Below are positions 1 through 8,911 of a stretch of DNA of 28,840 bases, piece after piece. Below the pieces are notes generated by a model. The model was not told where the DNA came from. It made no database searches and saw only the letters and a program-made list of their open reading frames with translations. A program made the position numbers and the translations under genes. The DNA lies in the NCBI GenBank assembly GCA_020024715.1, contig JAHHTJ010000001.1:1-28840 (forward strand), in the 5' to 3' direction. The first letter of the stretch is position 1; each line of letters begins with the position of its first letter. The stretch is from Mycoplasmataceae bacterium (GTDB taxonomy: Bacteria; Bacillota_I; Bacilli_A; Mycoplasmatales; Mycoplasmoidaceae).

Positions 1-26
1 ATTAAATACATTAAAAGAATTAGATT

Positions 27-350
27 ATGGAATATAACAAAAATTTAAATAGCAATGGTGTAGTAATAAATAGTGAATTAAATATAATTAACAATTATGA
101 AATAGAAACTATAAGAAAAATTCATAAATATTCAACTCTTGCTTGTGTATTTTATTGATTATCAATTGTATTTTTCTTTACTTTTATTATTGGAATTATT
201 TTTCAAATTATGACAATTATAAAAATTACAGAATTGCCATCAGAAAATAAACAAAAGACTACTTTTTTAATTTTTTCTTGTTTAGGTATTGTCTTTATCT
301 TAGGTTTAATTTTTGATATAATAATTGCTTCATCAACAAGTAAATATTAA
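27..350 (+). CDS. Small two-helix membrane protein, unknown function
   Basis: Reads as 107 residues with one TGA-encoded Trp. In-frame stops at 3-5, 12-14 and 21-23 leave the ATG at 27 as the natural start. The N-terminal third is polar (Asn/Glu/Lys rich). Two hydrophobic stretches follow, at about residues 35-62 and 79-104, so it is probably a membrane protein with both ends on the same side. I see no Shine-Dalgarno sequence and no family motif. It resembles in style, but not clearly in sequence, the small membrane proteins at 7731-8788. Its transcript probably ends at the hairpin 365-393, inside the convergent uvrB. The reading frame is well supported; the function is not known. Confidence 0.72.
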
Positions 351-363
351 AGTTCAAAATTAT

Positions 364-2400
364 TTAATCAGCTTCTTTAAGCTGATTATTTTTATTACTA
401 CCTTCAATTTCTATTATCATATCTCTTATACTTGCTGCTCGTTCATATTCTTGATTTTTAGCAGCCTCTAACATTTCTTTCTTTAATTTAATAATTAATT
501 TATCTTTTGCTTTAATACCTGTTTTAGCACCGCTTAAAGCTTTTTTTAATTCTTGATTATCTTCATCATTTGTTAATTCAATAATTGGTTTAATAATTGT
601 TTTTGGTGTGATATTATGTTCTTTATTATATGCAATTTGAATATTTCTTCTTCTATTTGTTTCTTGAATGGCTTTTTCCATATCTTTAGAAATAGTATCT
701 GCATACATAATAACTCTTCCATTTACATTTCTAGCAGCTCTTCCAATCATTTGAATTAGTGATCTTTCACTTCTAAATAAACCAGTTTTATCTGCATCAA
801 AGATAGCAACTAAAGAAACTTCTGGAACATCTAATCCTTCTCTTAGTAAATTAATCCCAACAACACAATCATAAATTCCTTTTCTTAAATCATTAATTAT
901 TTTTGTTCGTTGTAATGTTTTTAATTCATTGTGAATATAAGCTACTTTTATGTCACGATGTTTTAAATATTCTGTTAATGATTCAGCCATTTTAATTGTC
1001 ATAACAGTTATAAAAGCTCGTTCGTTTTTTTTATGTAATTGTTGCAATTCAACAATAAGATCTTCAACTTGATTTTTAGTTGGTTTAACTTCAATTACTG
1101 GATCAATTAAACCAGTTGGTCTAATAATTTGTTCAATAACTTGATGATTAACTAAATCTAATTCATAATCATTAGGAGTAGCACTAATATAAATTGCATT
1201 TTTAATTTTATTATTTATTTCATCAAATGATAAAGGACGATTATCAAGTGCACTTGGTAATCTAAACCCATATTCAATTAAAGTTTTTTTTCTAGAAATA
1301 TCAGTATTATGCATTCCTCTAAATTGCGGAAGTGTAATATGTGATTCATCTACTAACAATAATCAATCATTACCTAAGTAATCAAAAATAGTATATGGTT
1401 GTTCACCAGGAGCTCGATTTTCAAAATGTCTAGCATAGTTTTCTATTCCAGGACAACTATTAAAATTTTCAATAGATTCGATATCTTGTTTTGTTCGTTG
1501 TGTAATTCTTTCTTGTTCTAATGGTTTATTTTGTTGTTGAAAATATAAAATTCTTTTATTTAACTCATTTTTTATAGATGATAAAGCTTGTTCTTTAATA
1601 TTATCATTAACAACATATTCATCCGCTGGTAATAAATGAAATCATTTTGGTTTTTCAATAATTTCACCAGTTAATGGATCTAATTTTGTTATTTCTTCAA
1701 TTTCATCACCAAAAAAAGAGATACGATAAATAAATTCATCAGTATTTCCTAGAGCAACTTCTAACACATCACCTTTTGTTCTAAAAGTACCTGGTTTTAA
1801 ATCAATATTATTAACTTGATAATTTAGTTTAACTAGTCTTCTTTTTATTTCTTGCATTGATATTTGCATACCAATTTTTACTACAAGTCAATACATTTTA
1901 AATTCAGCAGGTGGACTTGTTGGATAAATTGAAGCAACACTAGCTACAACAATAACATCTGTATATGCAGATATTGATGCTAATGTAGCTAATCGCATCA
2001 TTTCAATATCTTTATTAGCAGATGAAGATTTTTCAATATATGTATCTGTTCTTGGAATATATGCTTCTGGTTGAAAAAAATCAAAATATGAAACAAAATA
2101 TTCTACATGATTATGCGGAAATAATTCTTTCATTTCAGTATATAATTGCATAACCAGAGTTTTATTGTGAGCAATAATAACTGTTGGACGATTTAATTTT
2201 TGAATAACATTGGCCATTGTAAAGGTTTTACCAGTTCCTGTTGCACCAAGTAAAACTTGATATTTTTTTTGCTCTTTTTCAATACCTTTTACCAACTTTA
2301 AAACAGCTTGAGATTGATCATTTGTTAAAGCGTATTTTGTTACCAACTTAAAAGGTTTTTTTTCTTTTGAAATATCATTAATCATTTTTGCTTTGTTCAT
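364..2400 (-). CDS. uvrB: UvrABC excinuclease subunit B
   Basis: UvrB is the damage-verifying helicase-like subunit of nucleotide-excision repair, loaded by UvrA and recruiting UvrC. The 678-residue reading is normal for the family. Visible motifs: Walker A GATGTGKT (52-59), the beta-hairpin segment ending QPEAY (110-114), the DESH Walker B box, the motif V/VI block with GINLLREGLD and QMIGRAARN, and a C-terminal UVR (UvrC-binding) helix pair just before the end. Several Trp codons are TGA, including one before the DESH region. The hairpin has Phe at three positions that are usually Tyr. The ATG at 2400 overlaps the end of secA by 23 bases; ATG 2385, giving 673 residues and an 8-base overlap, is equally possible because neither has a clear ribosome site. 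It is the second gene of a secA-uvrB unit. Confidence 0.97.
365..393 (+). terminator. Intrinsic terminator inside the 3' end of uvrB
   Basis: A perfect 10-bp stem (365-374 with 379-388, arm TAATCAGCTT) with a CTTT loop is followed by five T on the plus strand. It would end transcription of the gene at 27-350. The same bases encode the last residues and nearly the stop codon of the convergent uvrB. On the minus strand the 3' flank is A-rich first, so it should work mainly for the plus strand. Confidence 0.7.
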
Positions 2401-4888
2401 TCATTTGTTGAATCATTAATTGAGCTAAGATGTCTTTAGAATCTTGTTTTTGTTCATTTAAATCAGAATTTATTAAATTGTTTGTATTTTTAAAAGAATC
2501 AATATTTGCTTTTAATGATTCAATGTTCAAATTAGCATTTTGCATATTATTATGACTAGAAATATATGCAAATACAACTTGATATGCAACATCAACTTTT
2601 AATTTCTCAAAAGCTTTATCACTTTCTTCAACATATAAATGTAAAGGTGAAACTTGTTCTAAACTTCTTAAAGATACACCTTCTCTTAATTTATTACTTA
2701 GATCTAAATATTTTGTTCATGCATCATCTAAACAACTAATTAAAATACTTGTAGCATTAACATTTGCAAAATCAATTCCATAAGTATTAATAATTGTTTC
2801 AATTTCATTTAATAAAACTTCATTAACTTTTTGAATAGTATCATCGAATGTTAAGTTATTAAAATCTTGAATTGTTAAAATATCTTTTTGAAAGCATTGT
2901 TTGTTTAATGCTTCAACCATTGCTTTTACATTAATACGATTTGTATTTTGTTTGTCTCAAAAAATGTTAACAGTATCAATACTTACAATTTTACACATTC
3001 TTTTAATAATTTCTATATTATCTTTTGCTAATAAAATATGATCTCTTTGACGATAAATTAATTCTCTTTGATTACTTAATACTTGATCATAATCAATAAG
3101 ATTTTTTCGCATATCAAAATTAATACCTTCAATCTTTTTTTGAGTATTACTAATCATTCAACTAAAGAAACGTGAATCATATAAAGCATCATTTTTATCA
3201 TTCTTTTCATATTTTTTATTTGCTTTATCAATTCGATCACTTGCATACCTTTGAAAAATAGTATCTTCTAAAGATATAAAAAATCTACTTTCTCCCGGAT
3301 CACCTTGTCTTCCGCTTCTACCTCTTAGTTGTTGATCAATTCTTCTTGATTCGTTTCTTTCTGTACCAATTACATATAAACCACCAAGTTCTTTTACTCC
3401 AACACCTAATTTAATATCAGTTCCTCTACCAGCCATATTAGTAGCAATAGTAATAGCATTTTTTTGTCCTGCTAAAGTAATAATATCAACTTCTTTTTTG
3501 TTATTTTTAGCATTTAATACTTCGTGTGGAATATTTAGTTTACTTAATCTTTCACTTATAATTTCAGAATCATCAACATTAGCAGTACCAACTAAAATTG
3601 GTTGTCCTTGTTCATGTCTTTCAATAATTTCATCTATTACATGTTCAAATTTGCTTTCTTTATTATCAAAAACATAATCAGGAAAGTCTTTTCGAATTAC
3701 AGGTTTATTTGTAGGAATAGGCACAACTACTAAGTTATAAATTTTTAAGAATTCTTCTTTTTCAGTTAATGCAGTACCACTAACTGCTGATAAATTTTCG
3801 TAGTTTCTAAATAAAGATTGATAAGTAATAGAAGCAACTGTTACATTTTCAGCTTCGATTTTTACATTTTCTTTTGCTTGTATTGCTTGTTGTAAACCAT
3901 TACTATAACTTCTACCTTCCATTATTCTTCCAGTAAAATGATCTACTAATTTAATTTCATCTTCTTGTACAATATATTCTTTTCCATTTTTAAAAACATA
4001 ATTTGCCATTATTGCATTTGAAATTTTATGCAATAAATCACTATTAGCAAAATCATAGATATTATTAACATGAAAATTTTCATTACTTTTTTCCATACCA
4101 CTTGGTGTTAATGAAATTCCTTGACTTTCTGGATCTACTTCATAATCATCATCATTTAAAGTTTTTACAAATTCATCAATTGTAATATAAATTTGATTAT
4201 CTTCTTGAGGTTGTCCAGAAATAATTAATGGTGTTCTAGCTTCATCAATTAAAACCGAATCAGCTTCATCAACAATAGCAAAATTAAGTCCACGAAGCAC
4301 TTTTTCTTCATATGTTTTAACCATATTATCTCTTAAATAATCAAATCCCAATTCACTATTTGTTGTATATGTAACATCAGCTTCAAATGCAAATTTCTTT
4401 TCTGGTTGTTTAAAATCTGCTGAATTATAACGAGCTGTCATATTTAATCGATTTAAAATTTTGTTTGCAAATTCAGCATCTCTTTCAACAAGATATTGGT
4501 TAACTGTTACTAAATGAATACCTTTTTTGTATAATGCTGCAACATATGCAGATAAAACTAAGGTTAAAGTTTTTCCTTCACCTGTTCGCATTTCAGCAAA
4601 ATTTCCTAATGTAACAACAATAGCTCCAATTATTTGAACAAAATATGCAAACATACCAGTTTCACGATATGCAGCTTCTCTAATTGTTGCCATTGCATCT
4701 ACTAAAATTAAATCTAATGTTCCACCATCTGAATTTAAAATTTTAACAAATTCATCAGTTTTAGCTTTTAATTCTTCATCTGTTAGATTACGATAATATT
4801 CTTTTCTAGCATCTACTTGAATAGCAATTGATTTTGCTTTTTTAAGTATCCTATTTCTAGGTAAAAGTAACTTAAATATATTTTTCAT
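2378..4888 (-). CDS. secA: Protein translocase ATPase SecA
   Basis: SecA drives preproteins through the SecYEG channel at the membrane. The reading is 836 residues across three TGA Trp codons. Seen motifs: Walker A within EMRTGEGKT (99-107), DEAD box (207-210) followed by the conserved IDEARTPLIISG, the second nucleotide domain with ATNMAGRGTDIKLG, and the arginine-finger region QQLRGRSGRQGDPGESRFF. The helical wing and two-helix finger region (RKNLIDYDQVLSNQR) follows. The C-terminus is a Gln/Asn-rich tail ending NEQSKND; I see no zinc-binding Cys cluster, so the SecB/lipid-binding tail is absent. The stretch before Walker A reads VVTLGNFAEM, where most SecA proteins have a HEG-type motif. 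The start lies in the intergenic region shared with glpF; the 3' end overlaps uvrB. Confidence 0.98.
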
Positions 4889-4962
4889 TTTTATTAGTCT
4901 ATTTTATTATAAATAAAACTGTTTGCTATATAATATTAATAATTTATAAAAATTGATTAAAT
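4889..4962. promoter_or_regulatory. Divergent secA / glpF promoter region
   Basis: These 74 bases separate two divergent starts. On the plus strand TATAAT at 4929-4934 lies 29 bases before the glpF ATG. On the minus strand a TATAAT reads from 4911 down to 4906, about 18 bases before the secA ATG. Neither has a convincing -35 box, which is usual in mollicutes, and neither gene has a clear Shine-Dalgarno sequence. The two -10 boxes are 17 bases apart, so the polymerases may compete. Confidence 0.5.
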
Positions 4963-5937
4963 ATGATGAATTATTTTAGTTTAGATCTATTTGGTTACAT
5001 TTTTTTAGGAGAAATGATTGGAACATTACTCTTAGTTTTCTTAGGAAATGGAATTAATGCAGTAAATTTATTTAAGAAATCACCTGGATATAATGCTGGA
5101 TGATTGTTTGTTAGTATTGGTTGAGCAGTAGCTGCAGCTATAGGAATTTTATTTTCAATGACAATTGAATCTATTGGAAGTAATTTAGCATTTCAACAAA
5201 CAGGAATCAAAGTTAATTTTGCTTATGGATTGATTAATCCAGCTTTTGATATTACAATGTTTGTTAGTGGGATTTGAGCAAGTACTGTTGGTTGAATTTC
5301 TGCATTTATTCTTTTATTGATTTGTTTAGTTGCTCAATTTATAGGAGCAATTTTAGGTCAATTAATCTTAGATTTTATTAATTGACCAAAATTCAAGGAT
5401 GCTGATCTTTTAACAATTAAAAAAATGCATTGTACTCATAACGATCGAAGAGATGATTGAACTAGAAATATGTTTACAGAATTTGTAGCTGCTAGTATTT
5501 TAATTGCTGTTGGTGTAATTGTTTGTGGCTTTCAAACAAACAATATTGGAAGTGATTTGTGAGTTCCATTTGTTGTTGGATTAACATTAGGAATCATAAG
5601 AGCTTCAATTTGTTCTACTGCTTTTGCTGCTAATCCTGCTAGAGATTTAGGACCAAGATTAATATTTTTATTAATTCCATTACAAAAAATTGGTTTTGAT
5701 CGAAAAGAACAAATTAAATTATTTGATTTCAAATATGCATTATTAGTACCAGTTTTATCACCATTATTGGGTGGAATTTTTGTTGGAGTTTGATGTTGAT
5801 TAGTTCCAGATTTTATGAATAATTATAAAAATAGTATTTATGTAAAACATCCTTTTTTAATTTTTCAAAACCCAATAAAACATAATGTTAATAAATTACA
5901 TATTCAAATAAATAAATTACTAAAAACTAATGTTTAA
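4963..5937 (+). CDS. glpF: Glycerol uptake facilitator (MIP/aquaporin family)
   Basis: A 324-residue integral membrane channel with multiple hydrophobic helices. Both half-helix signatures of the aquaporin fold are present: NPA at 92-94 and NPA at 224-226. The second continues as NPARD, the form typical of glycerol facilitators rather than strict water channels. EMIGTLLLVFLGNG near residue 17 is the usual first helix. Numerous TGA codons are Trp. It is longer than typical GlpF (about 260-280 residues), with extra residues between the first helices and the first NPA, a polar loop around 141-168, and a basic C-terminal tail. No glpK or glpO lies next to it. ATG 4966 directly follows ATG 4963 and could be the start. 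The 3' end overlaps the convergent RNase HIII gene by 11 bases. Confidence 0.9.
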
Positions 5938-6583
5938 AATGCATTTTAAACAAATTGTATTGTTCTTTTTCATAGTTATCATTAAGCATAATTTTTAATT
6001 TATTTAATGTAATATTAATTTTATCTTTGTTATATCCTAATGGTAAGTTTACATGATAATATTTTGATAAATCAGCAATTTGTTTTAAAAAATAATATCT
6101 AGCAATTATTGAAGCACAAGCAACTGCAATATATTTATTTTCTGCTTTTGTTTCAAAAAAATCAATTTTAGCAATTTTATCAGGGTTAATTATTGCTAAA
6201 TATTTTTCATAATTTTCTTTACTAGCATATTGATCTAAAATCGTAATGTATTTTTCATTACTAAAACGTTTTTGCAATTTTGAAATTGCTAAATTATGTG
6301 CATATGTTTTTATAATATGTGCATTTTTAAATTTATTATATAAGAAGTTATATTGTTTAACACTAATAATACTAGTTGAATAAGGTATTAGTTTAATTAA
6401 TTTTTTTGCTAATTCGATCACTGAATTAATTGTTAATTTTTTTGAATCTTTAATGTTTAAAGTTTTAATTTTTTCAAAGTAATCTTTGTTTAGAAAAACT
6501 GCAGAAGTAACAATCCCACCAAAAAAGTCTCCAATCCCCACTTCATCAGCACCAATTGTGTTTATAAAATTATTCATACTCAT
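5927..6583 (-). CDS. rnhC: Ribonuclease HIII, short form
   Basis: Removes RNA from RNA/DNA hybrids. The 218-residue protein has the type 2 RNase H acidic motif DEVGIGDFFGG (13-23), DSKKL (46-50), an internal ILDQYAS with Asp117, and the block FETKAENKYIAVACASIIARY (from 143). The FETKAE form with following CASIIAR is characteristic of RNase HIII rather than HII. Classical RNase HIII is around 300 residues with an N-terminal substrate-binding TBP-like domain; here the catalytic domain starts almost at residue 8, so that domain is missing. No TGA interrupts the gene. Start ATG 6583; ATG 6577 (M3) is an alternative. It is convergent with glpF and divergent from the gene at 6634. Confidence 0.88.
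   Translation of the reverse strand: MSMNNFINTIGADEVGIGDFFGGIVTSAVFLNKDYFEKIKTLNIKDSKKLTINSVIELAKKLIKLIPYSTSIISVKQYNFLYNKFKNAHIIKTYAHNLAISKLQKRFSNEKYITILDQYASKENYEKYLAIINPDKIAKIDFFETKAENKYIAVACASIIARYYFLKQIADLSKYYHVNLPLGYNKDKINITLNKLKIMLNDNYEKEQYNLFKMHFKH
5931..5952. terminator. 22-bp perfect palindrome, bidirectional terminator of glpF and rnhC
   Basis: TGTTTAAAAT followed by GC and ATTTTAAACA is a perfect palindrome. It contains the glpF stop codon and lies next to the rnhC stop at 5927-5929. On the minus strand it is followed by TTAGTTTTTAG, a good U-run; on the plus strand by a T-rich but broken tract (AATTGTATTGTTCTTTTT). The best reading is a bidirectional terminator serving two overlapping convergent genes. 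Confidence 0.6.
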
Positions 6584-6633
6584 ATCTTATGATATATTTA
6601 AAAAAATAGATAAAATATTATTATTGAGATAAA

Positions 6634-7329
6634 ATGCAAAAAATATGATTTGTTGATGTTAAACAACTTGATAAAAAAATAAATAATCAATATGATTTTA
6701 ATCATTATGTATTATCTAAAGAAAAAAATAGAATAAAAGATATTGTAAATACATATAACTTAAAACTTATTGATAAGCAATGTGATATTTGAATTAAAAA
6801 TTGTAGAGTTCGTTTTTTGTTTAACTGCATTGCGTTAATTTTTGCAATTATTTTTATTGTTTTAGGTCTTGGTTTAGCAACTGGAGTATTATTTGATAGA
6901 AAGCTTTTAATAGTAGGAATAGTATTTTTTTTAATTGGTATTTTAACAATCATTATTTATTATTTGGCTGATAATTGAGGTAATCCATTCATGTATAAAT
7001 GGATGAAGTTATTAGAATCAATAAAATTAGAACTTACAAATACTTCAGATTTGCCAACTTCTATCTATTATTTATATTTTTGTGAAAACACAAAAGAACA
7101 AACACCAAACGACTTTATGTTTTATCTTCAATATAAGACAAAGGCGATTCCTGATAAATTTAAAAAATATGTTAATGATCAATTAGAAGCTAGTGTAGCT
7201 GGTTATCATAATAATGAACATAATTTTGAATTAGATGGATATAATTATTTTAAATATTGAGGTAATATTCAAGCAATTTACGAATGAGCAATATTTATTA
7301 AAAAATTAATTAAATATGTAACTAATTAA
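6634..7329 (+). CDS. Two-helix membrane protein, unknown function
   Basis: Read with UGA as Trp it has 231 residues. A polar N-terminal part of 60 residues is followed by two hydrophobic segments (about 61-86 and 90-112) and a soluble C-terminal part of about 120 residues rich in Tyr, Asn and Lys. This looks like a cytoplasmic protein tethered by a hairpin of helices. TGA codons fall at Trp positions near residues 5, 53, 115 and in the last 20 residues. I do not recognise the family. The stop is one base before the acpS start, so the two are almost surely co-transcribed. The start ATG is placed after a leader with no clear Shine-Dalgarno. Confidence 0.75.
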
Positions 7330-7330
7330 T

Positions 7331-7705
7331 ATGGTTGGAATAGATTTATTTAGCAATAAAAGAAAAGAAATATTTAATAATAAAAAAATAATTAATAGAT
7401 TTTTTTTCAATGAAGAAATTAATTTAATTAATCAAGTAACAGATAAAAACAGCTTAGCTGCTAAAATTTTTGCTTGCAAAGAAGCAGTTTATAAGTTGTT
7501 GCATAATCTGTATCCAGATTTGTATTTTAATAAATTTGCAATTAAAGTTAGTTATGTAAATTATGTTTTTAAAATTTCTTATGTTGCACAAAAAAATGAA
7601 ATAATTAATCAAACAATTAAAAATATAAATTTTAACAATATTTATATTTCAGATGCTGATGAAGCTGAATATATTGTTGTAATTGCTATGTATAATAACA
7701 TGTAA
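7331..7705 (+). CDS. acpS: Holo-[acyl-carrier-protein] synthase
   Basis: AcpS moves the 4'-phosphopantetheine arm of CoA onto the serine of apo-acyl carrier protein. The 124-residue length fits the family. The N-terminal GIDLF (3-7) supplies the metal-binding Asp5, and FACKEAVYKLL (48-57, Glu51) is the second metal-binding helix that defines AcpS. The middle is Asn/Lys-rich and less conserved, as in other mollicute copies. It begins one base after the preceding membrane-protein gene, indicating translational coupling. It has no TGA codon. No acpP is visible nearby. Confidence 0.86.
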   Translation: MVGIDLFSNKRKEIFNNKKIINRFFFNEEINLINQVTDKNSLAAKIFACKEAVYKLLHNLYPDLYFNKFAIKVSYVNYVFKISYVAQKNEIINQTIKNINFNNIYISDADEAEYIVVIAMYNNM

Positions 7706-7730
7706 TATCTAGTTAAATATCTATTTTGAA

Positions 7731-8184
7731 ATGATAAGAAATATGTCATTTAATGTATTAAGTAAAAAAATTTATAATTTAAAAATTACAATTTTATCAA
7801 GTTTATTATTTTGTTTATTTTCGTTTATTTTTTTCTTTATTGCAATTATTTTAAACATTACTCATAATGTTTATTGAAATAATAATTTTGATAATTCAAA
7901 TTTATTAAATAATTTATTTAGTAATAATATTTTCTTTGCAATTACTGTAATACCTTTAATTTTAAATGTAATTGTTTCTATTGTTAATACTATAAGATTG
8001 AGTTTTCTTGGATAAAACAACAGATAAAAATTATGGATTTGAAGTAATTTTTATTTTATCTGTTATTTGTATTTTCTTTTCAGGTATTGTTAGCACTATC
8101 TTATCATCTATTAATTTACATAAAATTATTTTTAAGTTTAAAGAAACAAGTAAGATTGTGTCTCAACAAAAAGCAAATGAATAA
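7731..8184 (+). pseudogene. Frameshifted small membrane protein, paralogue of the next gene
   Basis: The first frame (7731-8015) encodes 94 residues with two hydrophobic segments and ends at TAA 8013-8015, just after NTIRLSFLG. The +1 frame continues from about 8002 to a TAA at 8182-8184 with a third hydrophobic segment (FILSVICIFFSGIVSTILSS). Joined, the two frames parallel the intact protein at 8297-8788: FFAITVIPLILNVIVSIVNTIR matches the second helix there, and VICIFFSGIVSTILS matches MISIFFTGVISAILS. A one-base change near the TTTTC tract at 8003-8007 explains the break. It could be a pseudogene, a sequencing error, a phase-variable gene or a frameshifted product. ATG 7743 is an alternative start. 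Function unknown. Confidence 0.68.
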
Positions 8185-8253
8185 TTTAAAATATCTATAT
8201 AAACATTAAAATTAACTCTTATTATGTAAATACTAATTTAATAAAATATATTG

Positions 8254-8296
8254 TATAAATGTGACTTTATCATAAAATGAATAAAAGGATATAAAA
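8254..8296 (+). promoter_or_regulatory. Possible promoter and ribosome binding site
   Basis: TATAAAT at 8254-8260 is a plausible -10 box and AAAGGA at 8284-8289 is a good Shine-Dalgarno seven to eight bases before ATG 8297. The -35 region is not recognisable, so the promoter part is weak; the ribosome site is clear. Confidence 0.4.
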
Positions 8297-8788
8297 ATGA
8301 TAAATAAGGAACTTAATAAAAAATTAAAAGATTTAAAAATAACAATTATACTAAGTATAATTTTCTCAACAATTGCTGCATTTGTTATCATAATTGCTAT
8401 TATTCTTTTAGAAATTAATGTTTTTAATTCATTGCAATATTTAAATGATTTAGATATCAACAATCATAATTCTCAACCCATATATAACTATCATATTCCA
8501 TATGTTTCAATTGCTTTTTTTATCATAGGTGTAATTGTTGTAATTTGCAATATTATTACATCAATTATTAATGCAGTTAGAGCAAGTTCTATTAATAATA
8601 AAATTAATAGTAATACTGGTATTGAAACAGTATTTGTATTATGTATGATTTCTATATTTTTTACAGGTGTTATTTCTGCAATATTATCAGGTATTTCTTT
8701 GAATAAGGTTAATAAAATTATTACTTTTATTAAGGTTTCAGATGTTGATGGTGTTCCACCAATCAATCAAGTTACACCACTTCCTTAA
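8297..8788 (+). CDS. Three-helix membrane protein, unknown function
   Basis: A 163-residue protein with a short basic N-terminus and three hydrophobic segments at about 17-40, 69-92 and 107-130, ending in a Pro-rich tail (GVPPINQVTPLP). A well-placed AAAGGA precedes the ATG. It is the intact paralogue of the frameshifted gene at 7731-8184; similarity is clearest in the second and third helices. I do not recognise a conserved family or catalytic residue. The start has no upstream in-frame competitor with a better ribosome site. Confidence 0.75.
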   Translation: MINKELNKKLKDLKITIILSIIFSTIAAFVIIIAIILLEINVFNSLQYLNDLDINNHNSQPIYNYHIPYVSIAFFIIGVIVVICNIITSIINAVRASSINNKINSNTGIETVFVLCMISIFFTGVISAILSGISLNKVNKIITFIKVSDVDGVPPINQVTPLP

Positions 8789-8837
8789 GTTTAAATAATT
8801 TTCTTGGTTTTAAATTTTAAAAAAAATTAATTTATTG

Positions 8838-8898
8838 TATAATATATATGTAAACGCTTACTCTATATGGGTAAGCATATCTTTTTTATATGGAGTAA
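8838..8898 (+). promoter_or_regulatory. nusA promoter and two-hairpin leader
   Basis: TATAAT at 8838-8843 predicts transcription from about 8850. The leader then contains two mutually exclusive stems. Hairpin 1 pairs 8856-8863 with 8869-8876 (GCTTACTC with GGGTAAGC, one G-U, five-base loop) and is followed by a T-rich tract (8879-8887), so it looks terminator-like. Hairpin 2 pairs 8858-8868 with 8888-8898 (11 bp, one G-U) and would hide the GGAG at 8892-8895. Because NusA itself promotes pausing and termination, feedback control is plausible; that part is inference. Confidence 0.45.
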
Positions 8899-8911
8899 AA
8901 AAAACAAAAAT

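Noticed and set aside
364..2400. uvrB, secA, infB, oppA and others look like strings of broken fragments when TGA is read as stop
   Set aside because: TGA falls at conserved Trp positions in many unrelated genes, so this is the mollicute code, not decay.
5532..5732. Antisense open frame opposite glpF
   Set aside because: It lies wholly inside a well-supported aquaporin-family gene and has no ribosome site or family motif.
6705..6953. Minus-strand frame opposite the two-helix membrane protein
   Set aside because: Shadow of the plus-strand gene 6634-7329, which is close-packed with acpS.
8233..8766. Minus-strand open frames opposite the three-helix membrane protein
   Set aside because: They mirror an AT-rich hydrophobic gene on the plus strand, which has a Shine-Dalgarno and a paralogue.
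8867..8911. Fifteen-residue N-terminal extension of NusA from ATG 8867
   Set aside because: The residues do not resemble the NusA N-terminus and the codon sits in the leader hairpin, so ATG 8912 is preferred, though not proven.
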